From: Companilactobacillus versmoldensis DSM 14857 = KCTC 3814
GTDB taxonomy: Bacteria > Bacillota > Bacilli > Lactobacillales > Lactobacillaceae
Assembly (NCBI RefSeq): GCF_001434295.1
Contig: NZ_AZFA01000001.1
Location: 124,001-188,000 of the forward strand
DNA: 64,000 nucleotides
Direction: 5' to 3'
A program made the position numbers and the translations under genes. The first letter of the stretch is position 1; the number at the start of each line of letters is the position of its first letter. The notes beneath the pieces were generated by a model. That model worked only from the letters and a program-made list of their open reading frames with translations, did not search any database and was not told the DNA's origin. Below are positions 9,590-18,172 of the stretch, in pieces.

Positions 9590-10636
9590 ATGTTATCGGA
9601 ACGTCAAGATGCAATCTTGAGAGAAGTCGTGCGCATTTTTACAGATACCGGCCAGCCGGTTGGATCAAAAACATTGATGAATGCTTTGCCATTTCATGTT
9701 AGTTCTGCAACTATTCGAAATGAAATGGCCACGTTAGAGGAGATAGGCTATCTCGAGAAGACTCATCTATCCTCTGGACGTGTTCCTTCTATCAATGGAT
9801 ATCGGTATTACTTAGATTATTTAGTCCAACCTAGTATCGTGCCACAAGATATTGCCAAAAAGATTGATGAAGATTTTGGTCAGACTTATCATCAGCTGGA
9901 TGATATTATTGAACGCTCGGCCAAGATTCTTTCTCATTTAACGAGTTATACAGCTATCACCTTAGGTCCTGAAAGTAATCGTACGTTGCTAACGGGATTT
10001 CGGATCGTTCCACTTAATTCTCATCAAATCATGGCGATTATTGTTACTAGTGATAACAATGTTGAGAATAATATTTATACGGTGGATGATGAGATCGACA
10101 GCTCGTTGATTGAAAAATTTGTAAATATCGTTAATGATAAATTAGTTGGTCAACCATTACCGAAAGTGATCGAAATGCTTCACAATGAAATGCCAATGAT
10201 GCTTTCGCATTATATGCATTCAGCTGAAGGCCTGGTTGACATGGTCGATGAATTATTTAGAAAAGCCGATTCGGATAAATATTTCGTCGATGGTCAATTG
10301 AATCTATTAAATTATGCTGATGGTAATGATATTGGTGAAGTACAGTCATTGTTCTCGATTATTAATCAGAGTAATGACCTTGAAAAACTACTTGATCCAC
10401 ATTCTTCAGATGATGGCATCAGAGTCCGGCTTGGTAGCGAATTAGGCTCAGATGCTTTGAAGAATTATAGTATCATTACGGCAAATTATGATGTAGGACA
10501 TCACGGCAAAGGTATTATCGCACTGTTAGGTCCTACAACGATGCATTACTCACAGTTGATAGGATTGCTAGGAGAGTTCAGGACCGAGCTTGCTAAGCGT
10601 TTGATCGACTATTACTCACGGTATGATGATTCATGA
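9590..10636 (+). CDS. hrcA: Heat-inducible transcription repressor HrcA
   Basis: HrcA is the class I heat-shock repressor that binds CIRCE. The 348-residue protein has an N-terminal winged helix (LSERQDAILREVVRIFTDTGQPVGSKTL, seen in shorter pieces, then SSATIRNEMATLEEIGYLEK and THLSSGRVPS) and a C-terminal GAF-like domain. It starts at ATG 9590 behind AAGGAGG. It is first in hrcA-grpE-dnaK-dnaJ and is autoregulated through the CIRCE just upstream. Confidence 0.96.
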   Translation: MLSERQDAILREVVRIFTDTGQPVGSKTLMNALPFHVSSATIRNEMATLEEIGYLEKTHLSSGRVPSINGYRYYLDYLVQPSIVPQDIAKKIDEDFGQTYHQLDDIIERSAKILSHLTSYTAITLGPESNRTLLTGFRIVPLNSHQIMAIIVTSDNNVENNIYTVDDEIDSSLIEKFVNIVNDKLVGQPLPKVIEMLHNEMPMMLSHYMHSAEGLVDMVDELFRKADSDKYFVDGQLNLLNYADGNDIGEVQSLFSIINQSNDLEKLLDPHSSDDGIRVRLGSELGSDALKNYSIITANYDVGHHGKGIIALLGPTTMHYSQLIGLLGEFRTELAKRLIDYYSRYDDS

Positions 10637-10650
10637 TATAGGAGGCTGTA

Positions 10651-11271
10651 ATGGCAGATAAAGAAAAAGCAAAGCAAAGCAAGACTTCTGCAGAAGCTAC
10701 GTCTTCAACTGAAGATGTTAAAACAAAGAGTAAAACAGCAGATGAAACTTCGAAGGAAAAAACTTCTCACAAATCTGCTACTAAGGCTGATAAAAATCAA
10801 CCAGATCCAGTTGAATTGCAAAAGCAATTAACTGATTTGCAGAAAAAAAATGACGAACTCGAAGATAAGTACATTCGCAGTGAAGCCGAGATTCAAAATA
10901 TGGCTACTCGTCAGAAAAAAGAAGTTGCTGGATTACTTAAGTATGACGGCCAAAAATTAGCTAAAGAGATCCTTCCAGTGTTAGACAATCTGGAAAGGGC
11001 CCTGACAGTCGAAGTCAGTGATGACACTGGCAAACAATTGAAAAAAGGTGTTGAGATGGTTCAACAACATATGGTCACAGCTATCAATGATAATGGGGTA
11101 ACTGAGATCAATAGTGTTGGTGAGAAATTTGATCCTAATTTCAATCAAGCTGTTCAAACTGTTCCTGCAGACAAAGATCATCCTGCAGACACAGTGGTTC
11201 AAGTCTTACAAAAAGGCTATCAGTTACATGATCGAGTTTTACGTCCTGCAATGGTCGTTGTTGCAAAATAA
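10651..11271 (+). CDS. grpE: Nucleotide exchange factor GrpE
   Basis: GrpE releases ADP from DnaK. The first ~50 residues are a Lys/Ser/Thr/Glu-rich disordered tail, followed by a long coiled coil (ELQKQLTDLQKKNDELEDKY) and the beta-domain containing NFNQAVQTVP and VLQKGYQLHDRVLRPAMV. The length is 206 residues. It follows hrcA by 14 bases with a TAGGAGGC site and is co-transcribed under CIRCE control. Confidence 0.96.
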   Translation: MADKEKAKQSKTSAEATSSTEDVKTKSKTADETSKEKTSHKSATKADKNQPDPVELQKQLTDLQKKNDELEDKYIRSEAEIQNMATRQKKEVAGLLKYDGQKLAKEILPVLDNLERALTVEVSDDTGKQLKKGVEMVQQHMVTAINDNGVTEINSVGEKFDPNFNQAVQTVPADKDHPADTVVQVLQKGYQLHDRVLRPAMVVVAK

Positions 11272-11299
11272 ATTTTAAAAAATAAAGAGGTATTTGTTT

Positions 11300-13165
11300 A
11301 TGTCTAAAGTAATCGGTATTGATTTGGGTACAACAAACTCAGCTGTCGCTGTTCTTGAAGGTGGTTCCCCAAAAATTATCGCTAACCCTGAAGGTGCAAG
11401 AACTACTCCTTCAGTTGTAGCTTTTAAAGATGGTGAAATTCAAGTTGGTGAAGTTGCCAAAAGACAAGCTATCACTAATCCTGATACTGTTTCATCAATT
11501 AAGAGACATATGGGTGAGTCAGGTTACAAAGTAACAGTTGCTGGCAAGTCATATACTCCACAAGAAATTTCAGCTATGATCTTACAATATATCAAGAAAT
11601 TCTCTGAAGATTATTTAGGTGAAGATGTAACAGATGCTGTTGTTACTGTACCTGCTTACTTCAACGATTCACAAAGACAAGCTACTAAAGATGCTGGTAA
11701 GATTGCTGGTTTAAACGTTAAACGTATCGTTAACGAACCAACAGCTTCAGCACTTGCTTATGGTCTAGATAACGATAAGGGTGATGAAAAGATCCTTGTT
11801 TATGACCTTGGTGGTGGTACATTTGATGTTTCTATCCTTGAATTAGGTGATGGTGTTTTCGAAGTACTATCAACAAATGGTGATACAAAACTTGGTGGTG
11901 ATGATTTTGATCAACACATCATGGATTGGTTAGTTTCACAATTTAAAGCTAAAAACGGTGTTGACTTGTCACAAGACAAGATGGCTAAACAAAGATTGAA
12001 GGATGCTGCTGAAAAAGCTAAGAAGGATCTTTCAGGTGTTAGCCAAACAACTATCAGTTTGCCATTCATCTCTTCTGGTGATAATGGTCCATTGCATTTG
12101 GAAAAAACATTAACACGTGCTAAATTTGATGAATTGACAGCCGATTTAGTTGAAAGAACTAAAGATCCTGTCGACAATGCTTTGAAGGATGCTAATTTAT
12201 CAACTGGTGACGTTGATAAAGTTATCTTAAATGGTGGTTCAACACGTATTCCTGCTGTTCAAGAAGCTGTTGAAAAATGGACAGGCAAGACACCCGACCA
12301 CTCAATCAACCCTGACGAAGCCGTTGCTCTAGGTGCTGCTATTCAAGGTGGTGTTATCTCTGGTGATGTTAAGGATGTTGTTTTACTTGATGTTACTCCA
12401 TTGTCACTTGGTATCGAAACAATGGGTGGTGTCTTCACTAAGTTGATCGATAGAAATACTACTATCCCAACAAGTAAGTCACAAACGTTCTCAACTGCTG
12501 CTGATAACCAAAGTGCTGTTGATATTCATGTTATGCAAGGTGAACGTCCAATGGCTGCAGATAATAAGACTTTAGGTCGTTTCCAATTAACAGATATCCC
12601 TGCTGCACCTCGTGGTGTACCACAGATCGAAGTTAAATTCGATATTGATAAGAACGGTATCGTTAATGTTTCTGCTAAAGATTTAGGTACAAACAAGGAA
12701 CAAAAGATCACTATCAAGAGTTCATCTGGTCTTTCTGATGATGAAATCGATAAGATGATGAAAGAAGCCAAAGAAAACGAGGATGCCGATAATAAGCGTA
12801 AGGAAGAAGCCGATGTTAAGAATGATGTTGAACAAGCATTGTTCCAAACAGATAAGACTTTGAAAGACGTTAAAGGTAAAGTTTCCGATGACGAGATCAA
12901 GAAGGCAGAAGATGCTCGTGATGCCTTGAAGAAGGCTCAAGATTCTGGTGACCTTGAAGAAATGAAGTCAAAACGTGATGATTTGAATAAGATTATCCAA
13001 GACTTATCAGTTAAACTTTATCAACAAGCTCAACAAGCACAAGGTGGAGCTGAAGGTCAAGCTAGTGGAGACGCAAAGGGTTCTGATGAAAAAGGTAAAT
13101 CAGACGACGGTAAGACCGTTGATGGTGACTTTAAAGAAGTAGACCCAGATAAAGACAAAAAATAA
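11300..13165 (+). CDS. dnaK: Molecular chaperone DnaK (Hsp70)
   Basis: DnaK is the ATP-driven Hsp70 chaperone. The 621-residue protein starts [18 protein letters not shown] and contains [10 protein letters not shown], the NEPTA(S)ALAYG nucleotide-binding motif, the [14 protein letters not shown] linker and a substrate-binding domain. The lid ends in a Gly/Ala/Asp/Lys-rich tail with [10 protein letters not shown] chose ATG 11300, which gives the canonical N-terminus; the frame opens two codons earlier. AAAGAGG precedes it. Codon choice looks like that of a highly expressed gene. Confidence 0.98.
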   Translation: MSKVIGIDLGTTNSAVAVLEGGSPKIIANPEGARTTPSVVAFKDGEIQVGEVAKRQAITNPDTVSSIKRHMGESGYKVTVAGKSYTPQEISAMILQYIKKFSEDYLGEDVTDAVVTVPAYFNDSQRQATKDAGKIAGLNVKRIVNEPTASALAYGLDNDKGDEKILVYDLGGGTFDVSILELGDGVFEVLSTNGDTKLGGDDFDQHIMDWLVSQFKAKNGVDLSQDKMAKQRLKDAAEKAKKDLSGVSQTTISLPFISSGDNGPLHLEKTLTRAKFDELTADLVERTKDPVDNALKDANLSTGDVDKVILNGGSTRIPAVQEAVEKWTGKTPDHSINPDEAVALGAAIQGGVISGDVKDVVLLDVTPLSLGIETMGGVFTKLIDRNTTIPTSKSQTFSTAADNQSAVDIHVMQGERPMAADNKTLGRFQLTDIPAAPRGVPQIEVKFDIDKNGIVNVSAKDLGTNKEQKITIKSSSGLSDDEIDKMMKEAKENEDADNKRKEEADVKNDVEQALFQTDKTLKDVKGKVSDDEIKKAEDARDALKKAQDSGDLEEMKSKRDDLNKIIQDLSVKLYQQAQQAQGGAEGQASGDAKGSDEKGKSDDGKTVDGDFKEVDPDKDKK

Positions 13166-13194
13166 TCCAATTGACCACTTTTAATGGTTAAAAC

Positions 13195-13203
13195 TGTTAT
13201 AAT
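13195..13203 (+). promoter_or_regulatory. Extended -10 promoter candidate before dnaJ
   Basis: TGTTATAAT is a full extended -10 element (TG-N-TATAAT). A TTGACC lies at 13171, but 21 bases away, which is too far for a normal -35. It would start transcription upstream of the hairpin at 13230-13259. Confidence 0.5.
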
Positions 13204-13229
13204 TCAGTAGTTGGACGAATATTCTACAG

Positions 13230-13260
13230 TTGGGACAAAGTGATTTGTCCCAACTTTTAT
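13230..13260 (+). terminator. Hairpin between dnaK and dnaJ
   Basis: A perfect 10-bp stem, TTGGGACAAA / TTTGTCCCAA, with a GTGA loop is followed by a weak CTTTTAT tract. It probably attenuates dnaK-to-dnaJ read-through and could also act on a transcript from the promoter at 13195. Confidence 0.7.
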
Positions 13261-13276
13261 ATAAAGGTGATTTTTA

Positions 13277-14413
13277 ATGGCAGATCGAGATCCATATGAT
13301 GTTTTAGGTGTTGATAAAGACGCCTCACAAGATGACATAAAGCATGCATTCCGGAAGCTTTCAAAAAAATATCATCCTGATATTAATAAAGCTCCAGATG
13401 CTGAGGAAAAATTTAAGCAGATAAACGATGCTTATGAGACCTTGAAAGATCCACAAAAACGGGCTCAATATGATCAATATGGTTCAGCCGGTATGAATGG
13501 TGGAGCTTCACAAGGATTTGGTGGCTTCGGCGGCGGTGCTGGAGACGGTTTTGGTGGATTTGAAGATATCTTTAGCCAATTCTTTGGTGGCGGTGCTTCA
13601 AGACAAAACCCTAATTCACCACGTCCTGGTTCTGATTTACAGTATCGGATGGATCTGACCTTTGAAGAAGGTGTCTTTGGCAAGAAGACAACTATTTCAT
13701 ACAACCGTGAGGAAAAATGTGCTACTTGTGGCGGTAACGGTGCTAAACCTGGTACTAGTCCGATCACATGTAGTAAATGTCATGGTTCAGGTTATGTTGA
13801 AGTGGAACGTCAAACTCCACTTGGTCGCATGCGCACTCGGGTTGTTTGTGACGTCTGCAATGGTTCAGGTAAAGAAATCAAAGACAAGTGTGATACTTGT
13901 CATGGTTCTGGTAAGGTCAACGAGAAACATACCCTTAAAGTTACTGTTCCTGCAGGTGTTGAAGATGGCCAACAAATGCGTTTAGATGGTCAAGGTGAAG
14001 TCGGTGAAAATGGCGGACCTTATGGCGACTTATACATCGTCTTCAAGGTAGCACCAAGTAGAGAATTCACTCGTGATGGTTCAACTATCTATGCTTCAGT
14101 TAATATCAGTTTCCCACAAGCAACTTTAGGTGATGAAATCGATGTTAATACGGTCCATGGACCAGTTAAATTGACTATTCCAAGTGGTACTCAGACTGGT
14201 ACTTCATTCAGACTACGTGGCAAGGGTGCCCCTGTTTTGAATAGTAAGAGTATTGGAGACGAAAAAGTAACAGTTAATATCGTTATACCACGGAAACTTT
14301 CAAGTGAACAAAGAAATGCTTTGAAGAAGTTTGCTGAAGTTGGCGGTGACAAAGTCAAAGAAAAAGATAGTAATTTTTTCAATAAGGTACGTGACGCTTT
14401 TAAAGGCGAATAA
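13277..14413 (+). CDS. dnaJ: Co-chaperone DnaJ (Hsp40)
   Basis: DnaJ delivers substrate to DnaK and stimulates its ATPase. The 378-residue protein has a J-domain with KKYHPDINK (HPD motif), a Gly/Phe-rich linker (about 75-115), four zinc-binding repeats ([32 protein letters not shown]) and the C-terminal substrate-binding domains. ATG 13277 follows AAAGGTGA. It is separated from dnaK by a hairpin and a possible promoter, so it may be partly uncoupled from the rest of the operon. Confidence 0.97.
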   Translation: MADRDPYDVLGVDKDASQDDIKHAFRKLSKKYHPDINKAPDAEEKFKQINDAYETLKDPQKRAQYDQYGSAGMNGGASQGFGGFGGGAGDGFGGFEDIFSQFFGGGASRQNPNSPRPGSDLQYRMDLTFEEGVFGKKTTISYNREEKCATCGGNGAKPGTSPITCSKCHGSGYVEVERQTPLGRMRTRVVCDVCNGSGKEIKDKCDTCHGSGKVNEKHTLKVTVPAGVEDGQQMRLDGQGEVGENGGPYGDLYIVFKVAPSREFTRDGSTIYASVNISFPQATLGDEIDVNTVHGPVKLTIPSGTQTGTSFRLRGKGAPVLNSKSIGDEKVTVNIVIPRKLSSEQRNALKKFAEVGGDKVKEKDSNFFNKVRDAFKGE

Positions 14414-14421
14414 TTAAAAAT

Positions 14422-14455
14422 AATCGCAAATTCACTTGGTGAGTTTGCGATTTTT
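14422..14455 (+). terminator. Terminator after dnaJ
   Basis: A 13-bp stem (14422-14434 with 14440-14452, one wobble) runs into TTTTT and closes the chaperone operon. Confidence 0.85.
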
Positions 14456-14502
14456 ATTAGGAATTTATTTAATCATAAATGAACGTGCCACAAGCCTTTT
14501 TT

Positions 14503-14511
14503 TGTTATAAT
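14503..14511 (+). promoter_or_regulatory. lepA extended -10 promoter
   Basis: TGTTATAAT lies 24 bases upstream of ATG 14535. No good -35 is present, as is typical for TGn promoters. The 20 bases 14502-14521 match those at the recJ promoter (20371-20390) at 19 positions. Confidence 0.65.
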
Positions 14512-14534
14512 GGTTTGGTTAAAGGAGAACATAA

Positions 14535-16379
14535 ATGGACTTAGATAAATTAAAAGAAAGACAAAAGCATATGCGTAACTTTTCAATCGTTGCACATATT
14601 GATCATGGTAAATCAACCATTGCTGATCAAATATTGGAGAAGACCAATACAATCGCTAAAAGAGATATGAAAGCTCAGATCCTTGATGATATGCCTCTTG
14701 AACGTGAACGTGGGATCACGATCAAGCTAAACGCTGTGGAATTAGAGTATAAGGCAAAAGATGGTGAGACTTATATATTCCATTTGATCGATACACCAGG
14801 ACACGTTGATTTTTCATACGAGGTCTCACGTTCTTTAGCTGCCTGTGAAGGTGCTCTATTGATCGTTGATGCTGCTCAAGGTGTTGAAGCACAAACACTA
14901 GCTAACACTTATTTGGCAATCGACAATGACCTCGAGATTTTGCCAGTTATCAACAAAATTGATTTACCTTCAGCTGAACCGGAAAAAGTGAAAACTGAGA
15001 TTGAAGAAATGATTGGTATCGATGCTGATAATGCTGTTTTGACTAGTGCCAAAACAGGTGTAGGTATTGATGAATTGATTGAGCGGATCGTAACGGATAT
15101 CCCTGCACCAACTGGTGATATTGATGCACCGTTAAAAGCATTGATTTTTGATTCAGTTTACGACAGCTATCGTGGCGTTGTTTTGAATGTCAGATTGTTC
15201 GAAGGTGTTGTTAAGCCCGGTGATACGATTGAGATCATGAATAATAACAAAAAATTTGAAGTTACAGAAGTTGGTGTGATGTCACCTAAAGCTGTCACCA
15301 GAGAATATCTGATGGCCGGAGACGTTGGCTACATCACAGCAAGTATCAAGTCAGTTAAGGACACCCAAGTGGGTGATACAGTCACTTTGGCTGACAATCC
15401 AACTGCTGAACCACTTGAAGGTTATCGCCAAAGTACACCTATGGTTTATGCAGGTATGTATCCAGTCGATAATAGTAAATACGAAGATCTGCGTGAAGCT
15501 TTAGAAAAACTGCAATTAAATGATGCTGCCCTAGAGTATGAGCCAGAAACGTCTCAGGCTTTGGGATTTGGTTTTCGTTGTGGATTCTTAGGCTTGCTCC
15601 ACATGGATGTAGTTCAAGAGCGTTTGGAACGTGAATTCAATCTTGAACTGATCATAACTTCGCCCTCCGTTGACTATCATGTTACTAAGACTGATGGTGA
15701 TGAGATCATCGTTGATAATCCAGCTGAATTGCCTGAATCTTCCGAGATCCAAGAGATCCAGGAACCATATGTACGTGCCGAAATAATGGTGCCTGAGGAC
15801 TTTGTTGGGCCAGTGATGGAACTCTGTCAAAGAAAACGTGGGGAGTTCGTTACAATGGATTATTTGGACAAATATCGAGTGAATGTGATTTATAAGCTTC
15901 CATTGTTGGAAATCATTTTCGACTTCTTTGACGATTTGAAGTCAAACACCAAAGGTTACGCATCACTGGATTATGAGGTAGACGACTATGAACCAAGTGA
16001 GTTGGTCAAAATGGATATCCTCCTCAATGGAGAACCCGTCGATGCTTTGAGCTTTATCGTTCATAAGGATTTTGCCTTCCAAAGAGGGCGCGACATTGTA
16101 TCAAAATTAAAGGAAGTTATTCCTCGTCAAATGTTTGAAATCCCTATCCAGGCAGCTATTGGAAATAAGATTGTTGCACGAGCAACAGTTAAAGCATATC
16201 GAAAAGATGTTACTGCCAAGTTGTATGGTGGTGATAGAACTAGACGTGATAAGTTGCTCAATAAGCAAAAAGCCGGCAAGAAACGAATGAAGGAAGTTGG
16301 AAAAGTTTCTATTCCTCAAGAGGCCTTTATGTCGGTCTTAAATTTGAATCGTGGTAAAGAAACCAACGATAATAAATAA
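14535..16379 (+). CDS. lepA: Elongation factor 4 (LepA)
   Basis: LepA/EF4 is an EF-G-like ribosomal GTPase linked to 30S biogenesis and back-translocation. The 614-residue product shows the G1 motif [23 protein letters not shown], and the LepA-specific C-terminal domain with [16 protein letters not shown] and GKKRMK. Length and order are normal for the family. It is monocistronic here: it has its own extended -10 promoter, and no downstream gene is close. Confidence 0.97.
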   Translation: MDLDKLKERQKHMRNFSIVAHIDHGKSTIADQILEKTNTIAKRDMKAQILDDMPLERERGITIKLNAVELEYKAKDGETYIFHLIDTPGHVDFSYEVSRSLAACEGALLIVDAAQGVEAQTLANTYLAIDNDLEILPVINKIDLPSAEPEKVKTEIEEMIGIDADNAVLTSAKTGVGIDELIERIVTDIPAPTGDIDAPLKALIFDSVYDSYRGVVLNVRLFEGVVKPGDTIEIMNNNKKFEVTEVGVMSPKAVTREYLMAGDVGYITASIKSVKDTQVGDTVTLADNPTAEPLEGYRQSTPMVYAGMYPVDNSKYEDLREALEKLQLNDAALEYEPETSQALGFGFRCGFLGLLHMDVVQERLEREFNLELIITSPSVDYHVTKTDGDEIIVDNPAELPESSEIQEIQEPYVRAEIMVPEDFVGPVMELCQRKRGEFVTMDYLDKYRVNVIYKLPLLEIIFDFFDDLKSNTKGYASLDYEVDDYEPSELVKMDILLNGEPVDALSFIVHKDFAFQRGRDIVSKLKEVIPRQMFEIPIQAAIGNKIVARATVKAYRKDVTAKLYGGDRTRRDKLLNKQKAGKKRMKEVGKVSIPQEAFMSVLNLNRGKETNDNK

Positions 16380-16778
16380 GCAAAATGACGCTGATCGTAT
16401 AAAAGGTCGACTTTTTTTGTGCATGATGAAATTAAAGTTGTAAAAGTAAGCATATATGAACGGATCTTATTAAAACTAGTATGAATAATTATGCCCGATA
16501 TCAGCTTAAATGAAACGCTTACAATTGTTGATGAAAAAGTATTGAAAAGAACTTCGAATCTTCTTACATATTGACACAAAGCTATAAATATTAAGATTTA
16601 TCTGGACCATATTGTGATTTAAGTATAAGCGTTTATCACCTGATAATTATATTTATCAATTGCCTTAAAATATTCTAATTTTTTTTGCACAAAAATATTT
16701 TGAGATTAAAAGTCACAATGTGGTTATACCAATAATATAAGGTAAATTATTATTGAATTATTAAAAAGGCTAATTTTA

Positions 16779-16847
16779 ATGTATATAATTCTATTAATTC
16801 TTGGTTATTATTTTATCTATTCTCTGTTTATCATTTTTCGAGTTTAA
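16779..16847 (+). CDS. Possible 22-residue hydrophobic peptide
   Basis: ATG 16779 is preceded by AAAAAGG at a 9-base distance and reads 22 codons to TAA. The peptide (starting MYIILLILGYYFIYSLFIIF) is almost wholly hydrophobic and ends in Arg-Val, so it would be a single membrane-spanning peptide. A TTGAGA ... TG-G-TTATAC promoter-like pair lies at 16700-16729. It could be a type I toxin-like or membrane-regulatory peptide, or chance in AT-rich DNA. No family is recognised. Confidence 0.25.
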   Translation: MYIILLILGYYFIYSLFIIFRV

Positions 16848-16896
16848 AGATTACTAAAAAATTGAATAATAAGATGAAAATATATTCATAAAATCG

Positions 16897-16925
16897 TTTA
16901 CATTATTTATATATGGGCTTATAAT
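16897..16925 (+). promoter_or_regulatory. Promoter of the secreted protein gene at 16977
   Basis: TTTACA (16897-16902) and TATAAT (16920-16925) are 17 bases apart. The -35 overlaps a sequence (16889-16902, TAAAATCGTTTACA) resembling a catabolite-response element at 12 of 14 positions; that regulatory reading is only a suggestion. Confidence 0.75.
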
Positions 16926-16976
16926 TTAGTTGTTCAGAGAAATGAATGAAATGAAGATTTCTTGGGGGAATAGAAT

Positions 16977-18056
16977 ATGAAGAAACGTAATTTATTGTAT
17001 GCGTCTGCTCTGGCAATTCCATTTGCACTTTTGACAGCCGGAAATGCACAAGCCGCAGATACTACCAACACAACTAGTCAGGCACCGGTTGAGAATGTCC
17101 AAGCAACATCTCAAACTACTGACGAACAAAATAATGATGATGTTGTGGCAACATCCCCTGACACAAATTCACCATTGACTGTTCAAAATGATCCAACTGC
17201 TGATTCACAGACAACTGACTCGCAGTCCAACACACAGGCAACAACTGAAAAGAGTGAACCAACAGCAGACCCTATCATTTATACCGATGGGGATGATTCA
17301 CAACAAGCTGATACAAATACTGATCAAGATGCTACAGCAAATGATTCGACAACTGCCACAACAAATTCAGAACCAACTGTTTCATCCAATGAACAGACAA
17401 ATACCAATACTAATACTGGTAATTACACTGCTGGAACAGCTTATTGGATCGCCAATCCAGACTATTACATCTGGGATACACCTTATGATGCTAATTCAAC
17501 AGCTGTCGCAAAGGCTGCTGATTACACTCACACAGTCTTCACTGGTTTGAATCAAACAACTAACGCTGAAGGTAATGTTTATGAAAATATTACTAACAAC
17601 GATAATGTAACTGGTTGGATCTATTTACCAGCTTTGACAACTGTTGATCCTAATGCTCCGGTTACTGACACCGATACATCAACTACAGACACAACTGCTA
17701 CAACTAATGACAAGACTTTCTTGCAAAAAGTTACTGATCAAGCAACTCAAGTAAGTGACGCTACAACCGCAGTTAAAAATGCTGTTGATAATACTCAGAA
17801 GTTAGTTCAAGAACCTGGTGATGTTATTACTAATGCGATCACTCATCCATTGGATAATGTTACAAAAATCAGCAACAGTTTAAATGATGCTGCAACTGCC
17901 ATCAATAAACCAATTCAAAATGTTAAGGATGCCGTTTCAAAAGTTACAACACCTATCAAAAATGCCGTTAAAGGTATTGGTAGTGCTATTAGTGATGCAA
18001 CTGGTGGTTTAAGTGGAATCTTGCAAAAGATTATTTCAGCTGCTTCAGGTTCATAA
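16977..18056 (+). CDS. Secreted Thr/Asn-rich surface protein
   Basis: A 359-residue exported protein. Residues 1-27 form a signal peptide (MKKRNLLYASALAIPFALL, cleavage near AQA-AD). Residues 28-150 are low-complexity Thr/Asn/Gln/Asp. Residues about 150-225 (YWIANPDYYIWDTPYD ... GWIYLPALT) resemble the small SH3-like/GW wall-binding modules of lactobacilli. The last ~110 residues form amphipathic helices ending in a Gly/Ser-rich tail. There is no LPXTG motif or transmembrane anchor, so attachment would be non-covalent. GGGGGA precedes ATG 16977. Function is unknown; a cell-wall or adhesion role is an inference. Confidence 0.75.
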   Translation: MKKRNLLYASALAIPFALLTAGNAQAADTTNTTSQAPVENVQATSQTTDEQNNDDVVATSPDTNSPLTVQNDPTADSQTTDSQSNTQATTEKSEPTADPIIYTDGDDSQQADTNTDQDATANDSTTATTNSEPTVSSNEQTNTNTNTGNYTAGTAYWIANPDYYIWDTPYDANSTAVAKAADYTHTVFTGLNQTTNAEGNVYENITNNDNVTGWIYLPALTTVDPNAPVTDTDTSTTDTTATTNDKTFLQKVTDQATQVSDATTAVKNAVDNTQKLVQEPGDVITNAITHPLDNVTKISNSLNDAATAINKPIQNVKDAVSKVTTPIKNAVKGIGSAISDATGGLSGILQKIISAASGS

Positions 18057-18068
18057 TTAAGCAATTAT

Positions 18069-18103
18069 AGCTTCGAAGGCAATATGCCTTCGGGCTTTTT
18101 TTT
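18069..18103 (+). terminator. Terminator after the secreted protein gene
   Basis: The core 8-bp stem CGAAGGCA / TGCCTTCG (18074-18081 with 18085-18092, 3-base loop) is followed by GGC and eight or nine T. Confidence 0.85.
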
Positions 18104-18172
18104 ATGTCAAAATTTCAACTTGGGTTACAATTGTTAGTAGGTTATGAGTTTTTTGTAGAGGAGGAATGTGTG

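Larger units (their letters stand above)
16380..16976 (+). other. Gene-poor AT-rich gap after lepA
   Basis: About 600 bases without a conventional gene. A T7 run at about 16414-16420 follows a weak stem and may end lepA transcription. Two things stand out: a 22-codon ORF with a ribosome binding site at 16779-16847, and a clear promoter at 16897-16925 for the secreted protein downstream. Nothing else was recognised on either strand. Confidence 0.6.

Noticed and set aside
9420-9590. CtsR heat-shock operator before hrcA
   Set aside because: No AGGTCAAA direct repeat is present; only CIRCE is found.
12526-12900. Antisense frame of ~124 codons within dnaK
   Set aside because: No ribosome binding site and biased composition; a shadow of the highly expressed dnaK gene.
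16500-16530. Cre-like AAATGAAACGCTTACA in the lepA downstream gap
   Set aside because: Spacing between TG and CG is one base short of the consensus, and no promoter adjoins it.
16977-18056. LPXTG sortase substrate
   Set aside because: The Thr/Asn-rich secreted protein has no LPXTG-like motif or C-terminal hydrophobic anchor.
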